From: Zeimonas arvi
GTDB taxonomy: Bacteria; Pseudomonadota; Gammaproteobacteria; Burkholderiales; Burkholderiaceae_E
Length of the DNA stretch: 64,000 nucleotides
Reading direction: 5' to 3'
Assembly (NCBI RefSeq): GCF_008039575.1
Contig: NZ_VDUY01000001.1
Span: forward strand, 744,001-808,000
Shown: positions 19,843-27,492 of the stretch, piece after piece
How positions within the stretch are numbered: position 1 is the stretch's first letter
Layout: every line of letters begins with the position of its first letter
Position numbers and translations under genes: made by a program
Notes under the pieces: model-generated
What the model was told of the DNA's origin: nothing
What the model saw: only the letters and a program-made list of their open reading frames with translations
Databases searched by the model: none

Positions 19843-21660
19843 TCAGAAGCCGTTGCGGGCGCCCGAGTCGATATCCTGCCGGCCGATGACGCCGTAGACC
19901 TGCTTGCGCCGAGCCGCGCCGCCGCAGACCAGCACCGCCTCGGCGCGACGATCGTCCAGCGCGGCGCGCGCCTCGCGCAGCGTGGCGTGCATCGCCACCG
20001 TGGCGAAGGCGGGCAGCTTTCCGGGCAGCGCCATGGGCGCCGCCTGCGCGCCCGGATCCGCCGCCGGCCCTGCTTCGTCCTCGGCCTGCAGCCCGAGCGC
20101 CCCGGCGGCCAGCACGCCGACCACCGCCTCGCCGTCGACCACCACCAGCCAGTCCGGCCTGCCGACCCGCGCGCGATCCAGCGCCGCCGCGTCGGCGTCG
20201 CGCGCCACGACCGCGTAGCGCCGGCTCATCACCGCCCCGACACCGGTGCGCTCGAGCGCCTGGGCAATCGGATCGAAGCGGAAGTCCATGCCCCGCGAGC
20301 GCAGGATGGACACGAACATCGGGTCCTGGCGAAAGGCCACCCGCGCGACCAGGAAGGCGGTGATCACCGCGACCATGCCGGGCAGCATCGTGTTGGGGTT
20401 GGCGGTCAGTTCCAGGATCGCCATCAGCGCGGCCAGCGGAGCCTGCAGGCTGGCGCCCATCATCGCCACCATGCCGAGCGCCGCGTAGAAGGCCGGCGAA
20501 GCGCTGGCGTCGGGCACGATCGCGTGGCCGACGATGCCCAGCGCGCCGCCCGCGGTGGCGCCCATCACGATCATCGGACCGATCAGCCCTCCCGGCAGGC
20601 CCAGGCCGCCGCAGGCGATCGTGGCCACCAGCTTCATGGCGGCGATCAGCGCCAGCGCGCCCAGCCCGATGCCGCCGATCAGCGTGAGCTGCACCGTGTC
20701 GTAGCCCAGGCCCATGATCTCGGGCGCGACCAGCGCGCACAGGCCGCAGAAGGCGCCGGCGAGCGTGGTGCGCAGCACCAGCGGCAGGTGGCGGAAGCGC
20801 TCGTCGACCTCGCGCACGCCGGCCACGTAGGCAGCGGCCATGCAGCCGACGACCGCGCCCAGCAGAGCGACCCAGGGCAGCTCGAGCAGCGAGACCCGCT
20901 GCAGCCCGGGCACCGCGAAGGCCGGGTCGGGGCCGTAGGCCAGCCAGCTGAGCGAGGTGGCCGCAACCGCCGAGAGGATCACCGGCGCGAAGCCGAGCAG
21001 CGTGTACTCGAGCATCACCACCTCCATCGCGAACACGACGCCCGCGATGGGGGTGTTGAACGAGGCGGCGATGGCGCCGGCCACGCCGCAGGCGACCAGC
21101 GTGCGGATGCTGTTGTTGGGCAGGCGCATCCACTGGCCCAGCAGGCTCGCGCTGGCCGCCCCGACGTGGATCACCGGGCCTTCCCGGCCGACCGAGTGCC
21201 CGGAAACGATCGAGATCGCGCCGCCGAAGAACTGCAGCACCGCGTTGCGCCAGGGCAGGCGCCCGCCCTGCGAGGCCAGCTGCGCCATCACGTGCACCGG
21301 GCCGACCTGGCGCGCACCCACCGCGAACATCCGGAACAAGAGGCCGATCGCGAGGCCGCCGGCAATGGGCAGGCCCAGCCGCCATTCCCAGGACAGCGCC
21401 TCGAAGCGCTCGGCATTCGGCATGACGCCCGCCAGCACCAGGCTCCATTCCGTGAGGAGACGGAAGGCGACGATGACCGCGCCGGTGACCGCGCCGGCAG
21501 CCACGCCGAGCAGCGACAGGCCGAGCAGCGCGTCGGCGCTCGACAGGTAGACGCGGAAGTCGTCGAAGGCCGCGCGCGAGGCGGCCCCGCCTGACCGCCC
21601 GCGCTGCCGCGCGGCGCCAGGTCCGGACTGCTTGCTTGATGAAGGCGCTTCCGAGGGCAA
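19843..21660 (-). CDS. ClC-family chloride channel/antiporter with CBS domains
   Basis: About 605 residues. A 36-residue polar N terminus precedes a ClC membrane domain with the anion-filter sequence SGHSVGREGPVIH, whose Glu matches the external gating Glu148 of E. coli ClcA. SFNTPIAGVVFAMEVV aligns to ClcA AFNAPLAGILFIIEEM: Glu202 is kept but Val replaces Glu203. The position equivalent to Tyr445 appears to be Phe (DPMFVSIL). Two C-terminal CBS-like regions follow. No ATG fits; TTG 21660 is preceded by AGGGGAG at good spacing. Whether it is a channel or exchanger is open. Not CLC-F type, as the motif is GREGP rather than GREGT. Confidence 0.87.
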   Translation of the reverse strand: MPSEAPSSSKQSGPGAARQRGRSGGAASRAAFDDFRVYLSSADALLGLSLLGVAAGAVTGAVIVAFRLLTEWSLVLAGVMPNAERFEALSWEWRLGLPIAGGLAIGLLFRMFAVGARQVGPVHVMAQLASQGGRLPWRNAVLQFFGGAISIVSGHSVGREGPVIHVGAASASLLGQWMRLPNNSIRTLVACGVAGAIAASFNTPIAGVVFAMEVVMLEYTLLGFAPVILSAVAATSLSWLAYGPDPAFAVPGLQRVSLLELPWVALLGAVVGCMAAAYVAGVREVDERFRHLPLVLRTTLAGAFCGLCALVAPEIMGLGYDTVQLTLIGGIGLGALALIAAMKLVATIACGGLGLPGGLIGPMIVMGATAGGALGIVGHAIVPDASASPAFYAALGMVAMMGASLQAPLAALMAILELTANPNTMLPGMVAVITAFLVARVAFRQDPMFVSILRSRGMDFRFDPIAQALERTGVGAVMSRRYAVVARDADAAALDRARVGRPDWLVVVDGEAVVGVLAAGALGLQAEDEAGPAADPGAQAAPMALPGKLPAFATVAMHATLREARAALDDRRAEAVLVCGGAARRKQVYGVIGRQDIDSGARNGF

Positions 21661-21710
21661 GGCTCTCCCCTGCAAGGGCGGGCGCACCGCCCGGCTGGAA
21701 AAGCCCGATG

Positions 21711-22232
21711 CTAACGCCCCTGCGTGTCCAGTCGCGCCATGTTGTCGAGCAGCTTGAGCAGGTAGTGGATCGCGTGGGCCATGTCGTCGACCGAGAAGCC
21801 CTCGAGGGCCCGGGCGTAATAGGCCTCGATCTTGGGCTGCGCCAGCACGGTCCAGACGCGTCGCCCGGAGGGCGTCATCGTGATGCGCCGCGCACGGCGG
21901 TCTTGCCCGTCGGGCGCGCTGGCGAGATGACCGTCGCGCTCCATCCGGCCGATCAGGCCCGAGAGGTTCTGGCGGCTGACCATCAGGTAGCGCGCGAGCT
22001 CGTTGACGGTCATCCCGTCGCCCGCCTGCGGCCTGGACAAGGCCCCGAGCACCGCCCACTGCTGGGTGGTGAGCCCTTCCTCCTCCACCGCGCGTGTGCC
22101 GGTTTTATGCAACATATTGGCGCACTGGTACAGACGGAAGAAGAGACGGTTGGCGAGATCCATGCGCGTGGCATCGATCGCGCCACCCGCCGGAATGTGC
22201 CCCGAATCGGTGTTATTGCTCTCTGTCTTCAT
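21711..22232 (-). CDS. badR: MarR-family regulator, BadR-like
   Basis: About 173 residues with a MarR winged-helix: an N-terminal helix (RLFFRLYQCANMLHKTGTRA), TTQQWAVLGALSRP, the recognition region VNELARYLMVSRQNLSGLIG and wing DGQDRRARRITMTPSGRRVW. It is divergent from badH and shares a 165-nt regulatory region with one perfect palindrome. In Rhodopseudomonas palustris, the MarR protein BadR represses badHI/aliBA until an alicyclic CoA intermediate is present; the same wiring is inferred here from position. Start ATG 22232 (MKTESNN) follows a purine-rich GAGACGAG; an upstream in-frame ATG at 22250 is possible. Confidence 0.85.
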   Translation of the reverse strand: MKTESNNTDSGHIPAGGAIDATRMDLANRLFFRLYQCANMLHKTGTRAVEEEGLTTQQWAVLGALSRPQAGDGMTVNELARYLMVSRQNLSGLIGRMERDGHLASAPDGQDRRARRITMTPSGRRVWTVLAQPKIEAYYARALEGFSVDDMAHAIHYLLKLLDNMARLDTQGR

Positions 22233-22291
22233 GGCTCGTCTCTTGGTCATCGCGCACCCGCCCGGAACGGAATGAGCCTCGGGGAAAACGC

Positions 22292-22320
22292 TTGTCTTGA
22301 TCGATCATATCAGTCAATAT
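22292..22320 (+). promoter_or_regulatory. Predicted badH promoter
   Basis: TTGTCT (22292-22297), a 17-nt spacer, and CAATAT (22315-22320) form a reasonable sigma-70 promoter pointing at badH. It is AT-rich DNA in an otherwise GC-rich chromosome. The -10 lies inside the palindrome at 22313-22326. Confidence 0.6.
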
Positions 22321-22332
22321 ATTGACATACAA
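22304..22332 (-). promoter_or_regulatory. Predicted badR promoter
   Basis: On the minus strand, TTGTAT (22332-22327), a 17-nt spacer and TATGAT (22309-22304) point at badR. The spacer contains almost all of the palindrome at 22313-22326, so one bound dimer would block both directions. Confidence 0.58.
22313..22326. promoter_or_regulatory. Perfect 14-bp palindrome, probable BadR operator
   Basis: GTCAATATATTGAC is a perfect inverted repeat in the badR-badH intergenic region. Size and AT-rich centre suit a MarR dimer. It covers the -10 of the badH promoter and the spacer of the badR promoter, predicting repression of badH and autoregulation of badR. Confidence 0.65.
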
Positions 22333-22385
22333 TTCCGACCAGACCCCGGTTCCCGGCCAGGACATGCCGTGGAGCCCCATCCATG

Positions 22386-22393
22386 AAGGAGGA
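22386..22393 (+). promoter_or_regulatory. Ribosome-binding site that sets the badH start
   Basis: AAGGAGGA is a near-perfect Shine-Dalgarno sequence. It begins directly after an in-frame ATG at 22383 and sits 4 nt before TTG 22398, so TTG is the likelier start. Confidence 0.65.
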
Positions 22394-22397
22394 ACCC

Positions 22398-23165
22398 TTG
22401 AACGCATTCGAAGGCAAGACCGTGATCGTCACCGGCGGCGGCGGCGGCATCGGCGGGGCGACCTGCCGCCGCTTCGCGAAGGCCGGCGCCCGGGTCGCGG
22501 TGCTCGATCGCAACCCCGAGGCTGCCGGCACGGTGGCCCGCGAGATCCAGGCCGCCGGCGGCGCCGCTGCCGCGATCACCTGCGACATCACCGACCGCGC
22601 GAGCGTCGATGCGGCGGTGGCGGCCGCCTCCGGGCAGCTCGGCCCGATCGACGTGCTGGTCAACAACGCCGGCTGGGACATCTTCAAGCCCTTCACGAAG
22701 ACCGAGCCCTCGCAGTGGGACAGGCTGATCGCGATCAACCTGGTCGGCGCGCTGCACATGCACCACGCGGTGCTGCCCGGCATGGTCGAGCGGCGGCGCG
22801 GCCGGATCGTCAACGTGTCGTCGGACGCGGCGCGTGTGGGCTCCTCGGGCGAGGCGGTCTACGCCGCCTGCAAGGGCGGGCTGGTCGCCTTCTCCAAGAC
22901 CATCGCCCGCGAGCACGCCCGCCACGGCATCACGGTCAACGTGGTGTGCCCCGGCCCCACCGACACCGCGCTGTTCGCCGACTACAAGGAAGGCGCGGGC
23001 AACCCCGAGAAGCTGGTCGAGGCCTTCACCCGCTCGATCCCGCTGGGCCGCATCGGCCAGCCCGACGACCTGCCCGGCGCGATCCTCTTCTTCGCGAGCG
23101 ACGACGCCGCCTACATCACCGGCCAGGTCCTGAGCGTCTCCGGCGGCCTCACCATGGCCGGCTGA
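22398..23165 (+). CDS. badH: 2-hydroxycyclohexanecarboxyl-CoA dehydrogenase (SDR)
   Basis: A 255-residue short-chain dehydrogenase/reductase. The NAD-binding motif TGGGGGIGGATCRRF starts near residue 13; NNAG, the catalytic Ser in IVNVSSDAARVGSSG and Tyr/Lys in EAVYAACKGGLVAFSK follow. The sequence resembles R. palustris BadH as I remember it (NNAGWDIFKPFTKTEPSQW; VVCPGPTDTALF; SVSGGLTMAG end). BadH oxidises 2-hydroxycyclohexanecarboxyl-CoA to the 2-keto compound. Start TTG 22398 is chosen because of the Shine-Dalgarno sequence before it; ATG 22383 would add five residues and overlap that site. First gene of the badH-badI-aliB transcript. Confidence 0.88.
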   Translation: MNAFEGKTVIVTGGGGGIGGATCRRFAKAGARVAVLDRNPEAAGTVAREIQAAGGAAAAITCDITDRASVDAAVAAASGQLGPIDVLVNNAGWDIFKPFTKTEPSQWDRLIAINLVGALHMHHAVLPGMVERRRGRIVNVSSDAARVGSSGEAVYAACKGGLVAFSKTIAREHARHGITVNVVCPGPTDTALFADYKEGAGNPEKLVEAFTRSIPLGRIGQPDDLPGAILFFASDDAAYITGQVLSVSGGLTMAG

Positions 23166-23203
23166 GGATGCGAATCCATCACACCATCAGAACGGAACGA
23201 GAC

Positions 23204-23986
23204 ATGAACTACGAAGACATCCTGTACGAAGTGCGCAACGGCGCGGCCTGGATCACGATCAACCGCCCCGAGAAGATGAACGCCTTCCGCGGCAAGACCT
23301 GCGACGAGCTGATCCACGCGATCAACCGCGCGGGCTACGACCGCGAGATCGGCGCCATCGTGCTCGCCGGCGCCGGCGAGCGTGCCTTCTGCACCGGCGG
23401 CGACCAGTCGGCCCACGAGGGCCAGTACGACGGCCGCGGCACCATCGGCCTGCCGGTGGAGGAACTGCACAACGCGATCCGCGACGTGCCCAAGCCGGTG
23501 ATCGCCCGGGTGCAGGGCTATGCGATCGGCGGAGGCAACGTGCTGTGCACGATCTGCGACTTCACCATCGCCTCGGAGAAGGCGATCTTCGGCCAGGTGG
23601 GCCCGAAGATGGGCTCGGTGGATCCGGGCTTCGGCACCGCCTTCCTCGCCCGCGTGGTGGGCGAGAAGAAGGCGCGCGAGATCTGGTACCTGTGCCGCCG
23701 CTACCCGGCCGCCGAGGCCCTGGCCATGGGCCTGATCAACGCGGTGGTGCCGCACGAGCAGCTCGACGCCGAGGTGCAGAAGTGGTGCGACGAGATCATG
23801 GAGAAGAGCCCCACCGCCCTCGCGATCGCCAAGCGCTCGTTCAACATGGACACCGCCCATCAGGCGGGCATCGCCGGCATGGGCATGTACGCGCTCAAGC
23901 TCTACTACGACACCGAGGAGTCGCGCGAGGGCGTCAAGGCCTTCCAGGAAAAGCGCAAGCCCGACTTCCGCAAGTACGCCAAGTGA
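23204..23986 (+). CDS. badI: 2-ketocyclohexanecarboxyl-CoA hydrolase
   Basis: A 260-residue crotonase-fold enzyme, the same length as R. palustris BadI. It hydrolytically opens the ring of 2-ketocyclohexanecarboxyl-CoA to pimelyl-CoA. The sequence is very close to BadI as I recall it: INRPEKMNAFRGKTCDEL, GERAFCTGGDQSAHEG, YDGRGTIGLPVEELH, GQVGPKMGSVDPGFGTAF, and the C-terminal NMDTAHQAGIAGMGMYALKL. The CTGGDQ and MGSVDPGFG segments shape the active site. Start ATG 23204 is 38 nt behind badH. This gene is the strongest anchor for the pathway. Confidence 0.93.
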   Translation: MNYEDILYEVRNGAAWITINRPEKMNAFRGKTCDELIHAINRAGYDREIGAIVLAGAGERAFCTGGDQSAHEGQYDGRGTIGLPVEELHNAIRDVPKPVIARVQGYAIGGGNVLCTICDFTIASEKAIFGQVGPKMGSVDPGFGTAFLARVVGEKKAREIWYLCRRYPAAEALAMGLINAVVPHEQLDAEVQKWCDEIMEKSPTALAIAKRSFNMDTAHQAGIAGMGMYALKLYYDTEESREGVKAFQEKRKPDFRKYAK

Positions 23987-24008
23987 CCACCGGCAGCCAG
24001 GAGTGGCG

Positions 24009-25160
24009 ATGAACCCCTACATCGACGAGGATCTCGCGGCGCTCGGCGAGCACGCCCGGCGCTTCGCGACCGACCGGATCGCACCCGGCTTCCTCGAGCG
24101 CGACCGCACCCGGGTGCTCGACCGCGCATTGATGCGCCAGATGGGCGAGATGGGATTCATCGCGCCCGAGCTGCCGGAGCAGTACGGCGGCCAGGGCATG
24201 GGCTGCCTGGCCGCCGGGGTGATCCACGAGGAGATCGCACGCGCCGACCTGAGCCTGTCCTACATCAACCTGCTCGCCTCGCTGACCGGCCAGATCCTGG
24301 CCGAGCACGCGCGGCCCGACGTCGCCGCACACTGGCTGCCCCGGCTCACCCGGGGCGAGGCGCTGCTGGCGATCGCGCTGACCGAGCCGCGCGGCGGCTC
24401 GGACGCGGCCAACCTGCGGCTCAAGATGACGCGCGACGGCGACCACTATGTGATCGACGGCGAGAAGACCTCGATCTCGGCGGCCGACCAGGCCGACGCC
24501 ACCGTGCTCTTCGCGCGCACCGGCACGGTCGAATCCGGCGCGCGCGGCGTATCGGCCATCCTGGTGCCGATGGACACGCCCGGCGTGACCACCACCCGCT
24601 TCGACTGCCACGGCCAGCGCGCGATCGGCCGCGGCTCGATCTTCTTCCAGAACGCGCGCGTGCCGGCCAGCCACCTGCTCGGGCAGGAAGGCCAGGGCTT
24701 CGTGCAGGTGATGCAGGGCTTCGACTTCTCGCGCGCGCTGATCGGACTGCAGGTGCTCGCGGTGGCGCGCGTCGCGCTCGAGGAGACCTGGGAGTACGTC
24801 GCGCAGCGCGAGGCCTTCGGCAAGCCGCTGTCGGCCTTCCAGGGCGTCTCGCATCCGCTCGCCGACTACGAGACCCAGGTCGAGGCCGCGCGGCTGCTGT
24901 GCCTGCAGACGCTGTGGCTCAAGGACAAGGGCCTGCCGCACACGGCCGAGGCCGCGATGTGCAAATGGTGGGGCCCGAAGCTCGCCTACGACACGGTGCA
25001 CCAGTGCCTGCTGTCCTTCGGGCACGGCGGCTACGACCGCGGTCCGATGGAGCAGCGGCTGCGCGACGTGCTGGGCTTCCAGATCGGCGACGGCACCGCG
25101 CAGATCATGAAGACGATCATCGCGCGCGGGCGGGCGGGGCGAGGTTCGGTGCCGGCGTGA
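24009..25160 (+). CDS. aliB: Acyl-CoA dehydrogenase, probably cyclohexanecarboxyl-CoA dehydrogenase
   Basis: A 383-residue FAD-dependent acyl-CoA dehydrogenase. Flavin and substrate segments are clear: ALLAIALTEPRGGSDAANLR, RAIGRGSIFFQNARVPASH, the middle-domain GQEGQGFVQVMQGFDFSRAL and the C-terminal REAFGKPLSAFQGVSHPLAD. AliB oxidises cyclohexanecarboxyl-CoA to the cyclohexene-1-carboxyl-CoA that feeds BadK, BadH and BadI. The specific substrate is inferred from linkage with badH and badI. Start ATG 24009 has AGGAG at good spacing; GTG 24003 is in frame but worse. Last member of the cluster; aliA (CoA ligase) and badK (hydratase) are not present. Confidence 0.85.
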   Translation: MNPYIDEDLAALGEHARRFATDRIAPGFLERDRTRVLDRALMRQMGEMGFIAPELPEQYGGQGMGCLAAGVIHEEIARADLSLSYINLLASLTGQILAEHARPDVAAHWLPRLTRGEALLAIALTEPRGGSDAANLRLKMTRDGDHYVIDGEKTSISAADQADATVLFARTGTVESGARGVSAILVPMDTPGVTTTRFDCHGQRAIGRGSIFFQNARVPASHLLGQEGQGFVQVMQGFDFSRALIGLQVLAVARVALEETWEYVAQREAFGKPLSAFQGVSHPLADYETQVEAARLLCLQTLWLKDKGLPHTAEAAMCKWWGPKLAYDTVHQCLLSFGHGGYDRGPMEQRLRDVLGFQIGDGTAQIMKTIIARGRAGRGSVPA

Positions 25161-25293
25161 GCGGGCGGGGTCCGGAAAGCGGACCGGGTTCGTCTCCGAA
25201 TCATGTCACCATGCCGGGGACCGGGCCGTCGGGCGAACGGCCCACGCACATCGCCGATGTGGCCCGGTGCCCACCTGCCGACGCCTTCGTTCG

Positions 25294-26058
25294 ATGCTCC
25301 TGCTGCTCAAGCTCGCCCTCGTCCCGGCCTCGATCCTGCTCGCAACCCTGGCCGCGCGGCGCTTCGGCCACGCGATCTCGGGGCTGCTGGCCGGCTTCCC
25401 GATCATCGGCGGGCCGATCGTCGCGGCGCTGATGATCGACCTGCCGCCGGCGCAGGTGGCCGACATCGCGCAGGCCACGCTGGCCGGCTGCCCGGCGTCG
25501 ATCGCGCACATCGTGACCTTCGCCTGGTTGTCGCGCCGGCTGCCCTGGTGGGGTTGCCTGGCCTTCGCGGCGCTGGCCTTCTTCGCGGTCGGAAGCCTCA
25601 CCACCGCCGCCTGGGTGCCGGTGTGGTTCGTGTTCGCGCTCGCGCTGGCCGGGCCCTGGATCGCCTGGGCGATCATGCCGCGCGCACCCAAGGCGAGCGG
25701 CGCGGTCCACGTGCCGCGCGGCGAGGTCCTGATGCGGGTCGCCGCGGGCTTCGTGCTGGCCGCGGCGATCCTGCTGAGCACCGAGCGGGTGCCCGCCGCG
25801 GTGAGCGGCCTGATGCTCGCCTGGCCGATCAGCGGCAGCATCCTGCCCAGCTTCACGCTACCGGTCCACGGCCACGCCGCCACGGTCACCCTGCTGCGCG
25901 GCTTCGCGATCGGGCTGGTCGGCTTCGTGGTGTTCTTCGTGGCGCTGGTGATGCTGCTGCGGCTTTGGAACGCGAGCCTGCCGTCCTTCGTGGTGGCGAC
26001 CGCCTCGTCCGCGCTGGCGGGCTGGTCCGTGCACCGGATCCGCCAGCGACGCGGCTGA
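25294..26058 (+). CDS. Polytopic inner-membrane protein of unknown function with internal duplication
   Basis: A 254-residue protein with about eight hydrophobic helices. Two copies of one motif are visible: SGLLAGFPIIGGPIVAALM near the N terminus and SGLMLAWPISGSILPSFTL in the second half, spaced as in a duplicated transporter fold. I do not recognise a named family. It lies 133 nt after aliB on the same strand, so it could be co-transcribed and involved in uptake of an alicyclic acid, but nothing in the sequence proves this. Start ATG 25294; GTG 25267 adds a basic leader and is possible. Confidence 0.72.
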   Translation: MLLLLKLALVPASILLATLAARRFGHAISGLLAGFPIIGGPIVAALMIDLPPAQVADIAQATLAGCPASIAHIVTFAWLSRRLPWWGCLAFAALAFFAVGSLTTAAWVPVWFVFALALAGPWIAWAIMPRAPKASGAVHVPRGEVLMRVAAGFVLAAAILLSTERVPAAVSGLMLAWPISGSILPSFTLPVHGHAATVTLLRGFAIGLVGFVVFFVALVMLLRLWNASLPSFVVATASSALAGWSVHRIRQRRG

Positions 26059-26300
26059 AGCCGCTGCGCCCCGGGGTATCACGCCGCGCTACCGCGCGCG
26101 CCGCGCTTGCCGCGCCCTCGCCGGCCTGCCGATCATCGCCTCACCGAATGCGAACGAGCGAGGCGACGATGAAACGAGGCAGCACGAGGCGAAGCAGTTT
26201 CCGGAGAGACGACGAGACCGCCGCAGGCGAACGCGCAGGTCGCCACCGGGCGGGCGAGCACGCGACGATCCGCGACCCGGATGCGAACGAGGGCTCGACG
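26059..26300. other. Intergenic stretch with an imperfect direct repeat
   Basis: About 240 nt with no convincing gene. It holds ATGCGAACGAGCGAGGCGAC (from 26148) and a related copy ATGCGAACGAGGGCTCGACG (from 26281), 133 nt apart with one base inserted or lost. Each copy is followed by ATG plus basic codons. No terminator, promoter or RNA gene is obvious. Confidence 0.4.
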
Positions 26301-26486
26301 ATGCGCAGGCTGCGAGCTGCCTGCCTCGGCTGCCGGCTGCTGGCGCTGGCCGCTTGCGCGAGCGGCCTCGCGCTCGCCGTGCAGGCGCAGCCGCACGCCG
26401 CGCATCCGGCCGGGGCTGCCGCGCCGGGCCTCACGCTGGCCCTGCTCGGCGCGATCGTGGCGGCGCTGGCCGGCCGTCAGCGATAG
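26301..26486 (+). CDS. Possible small exported or membrane protein (doubtful)
   Basis: A 61-residue frame starting MRRLRAACLGCRLLALAACA, with a basic start, a hydrophobic segment and an LAAC that could be a lipobox. It ends PGLTLALLGAIVAALAGRQR, a hydrophobic helix with a basic C terminus like some sorting-signal tails. It overlaps the end of the convergent DUF411 gene by 10 nt. The frame is open back to ATG 26148 (112 residues). No family is recognised and the codon evidence is weak. Confidence 0.28.
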   Translation: MRRLRAACLGCRLLALAACASGLALAVQAQPHAAHPAGAAAPGLTLALLGAIVAALAGRQR

Positions 26487-26950
26487 GCGCGCCAGACCGA
26501 GGCGCCCCCCTCCCGGGAAACCAGCAGCACGTCGTAGGGATCCCGCTGATCGCCCTGCTCCATCCCCGGCGAGCCGATCGGCATGCCGGGCACCGCGAGC
26601 CCGAGCGCGGCCGGGCGTTGCGCCAGCAGGCGCATCACGTCCTCGGCCGGCACATGCCCCTCGACCACGTAGCCGTCCACCAGCGCCGTGTGGCAGGACC
26701 CGAACTTCGCCGGCAGGCCGGCCTTCGCGCGCGCGGCCGCGTTGCCCACGTCGTGGATCCGCACGTCGAAGCCGGCGGCCTGCATGTGCTCGATCCAGGC
26801 GCCGCAGCAACCGCAGGTGGGGGACTTCCAGACCTCGAGCAGCGGCCGGGCGCGCGCGGCGAAGGCCGGCATGGCCGGCGCTGCCAGGGCTGCGGCCACC
26901 GCTGCGGACGCCGCAGCCAACAGTTTGCGACGATCGTTCGATCGGTTCAT
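26477..26950 (-). CDS. DUF411 metal-binding exported protein
   Basis: A 157-residue protein with a signal sequence (KLLAAASAAVAAALAAPAMP, cleavage near AFA-ARA). The metal site is KSPTCGCCGAWIEHM (Cys46, Cys48, Cys49), followed by GSCHTALVDGYVVEGHVPAE, the DUF411 signature. DUF411 proteins are often found in copper and silver resistance loci and are thought to bind copper in the periplasm. It follows the cupredoxin gene by 4 nt and is the last gene of the minus-strand copper cluster. Confidence 0.9.
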   Translation of the reverse strand: MNRSNDRRKLLAAASAAVAAALAAPAMPAFAARARPLLEVWKSPTCGCCGAWIEHMQAAGFDVRIHDVGNAAARAKAGLPAKFGSCHTALVDGYVVEGHVPAEDVMRLLAQRPAALGLAVPGMPIGSPGMEQGDQRDPYDVLLVSREGGASVWRAYR

Positions 26951-26954
26951 CTCG

Positions 26955-27458
26955 TTACTCCGTGACGGTGATGCGGCCGACCATGCCGGCCTCGAAATGC
27001 CCGGGAATCAGGCAGGCGAATCGATACTCGCCGGGCTTCGTGAACTGCCAGACGATGCGGCCGCTCTTGCCCGGGTCCACGTGGGCCATGTAGGGCTCCT
27101 CGTGTTCCATGCCGGGGAACTTCTTCATCATCTCGGCGTGCGCCTTCAGTTCGGCCTCGGTGCCGATCACCATCTCGTGCAGGACGCGGCCCGCATTGGC
27201 GATCTCGAAGCTCACCGTCTCGCCCCGGCGGACCTGGATCGCATCGGGCGAAAAGCGCATCGTGTCGCTCATGTCGATGCGGATCGTGCGGGCGGCCTTC
27301 GACGGATCGCCGGTGCGGCCGAAGGCGGTCTCGACGACCTCCAGGGCCTTCTGGCCATGCGACGCATCGTGCGACGAGCCGTGCGCAGAGGCGCCGGGAG
27401 CGGCCGCCAGCAGCGCCGATCCGAACAGCGCAGCGAGGATCGGGGTGTGGAACTTCAT
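26955..27458 (-). CDS. Periplasmic cupredoxin (plastocyanin/azurin-like)
   Basis: A 167-residue exported protein with a signal peptide ending near SAHG (about residue 26). The type-1 copper ligands are visible: His94 (VLHEMVIG), Cys149, His154 and Met159 (FACLIPGHFEAGM). A loop rich in Met, His and Glu (EMMKKFPGMEHEEPYMAH, about 109-126) could bind extra copper. Such CopI-like cupredoxins accompany CopA oxidases and protect against copper. The 34-nt gap from copA and 4-nt gap to the DUF411 gene indicate an operon. Confidence 0.9.
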   Translation of the reverse strand: MKFHTPILAALFGSALLAAAPGASAHGSSHDASHGQKALEVVETAFGRTGDPSKAARTIRIDMSDTMRFSPDAIQVRRGETVSFEIANAGRVLHEMVIGTEAELKAHAEMMKKFPGMEHEEPYMAHVDPGKSGRIVWQFTKPGEYRFACLIPGHFEAGMVGRITVTE

Positions 27459-27492
27459 CGGTGTCTTCCTTTCTCGGAGTATCGGTTTCGGG

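Noticed and set aside
26133-26810. Minus-strand 225-codon frame overlapping DUF411
   Set aside because: It is out of frame with the DUF411 gene, which has the CGCC site and signal peptide; the alternative is Arg/Gly-rich with no feature.
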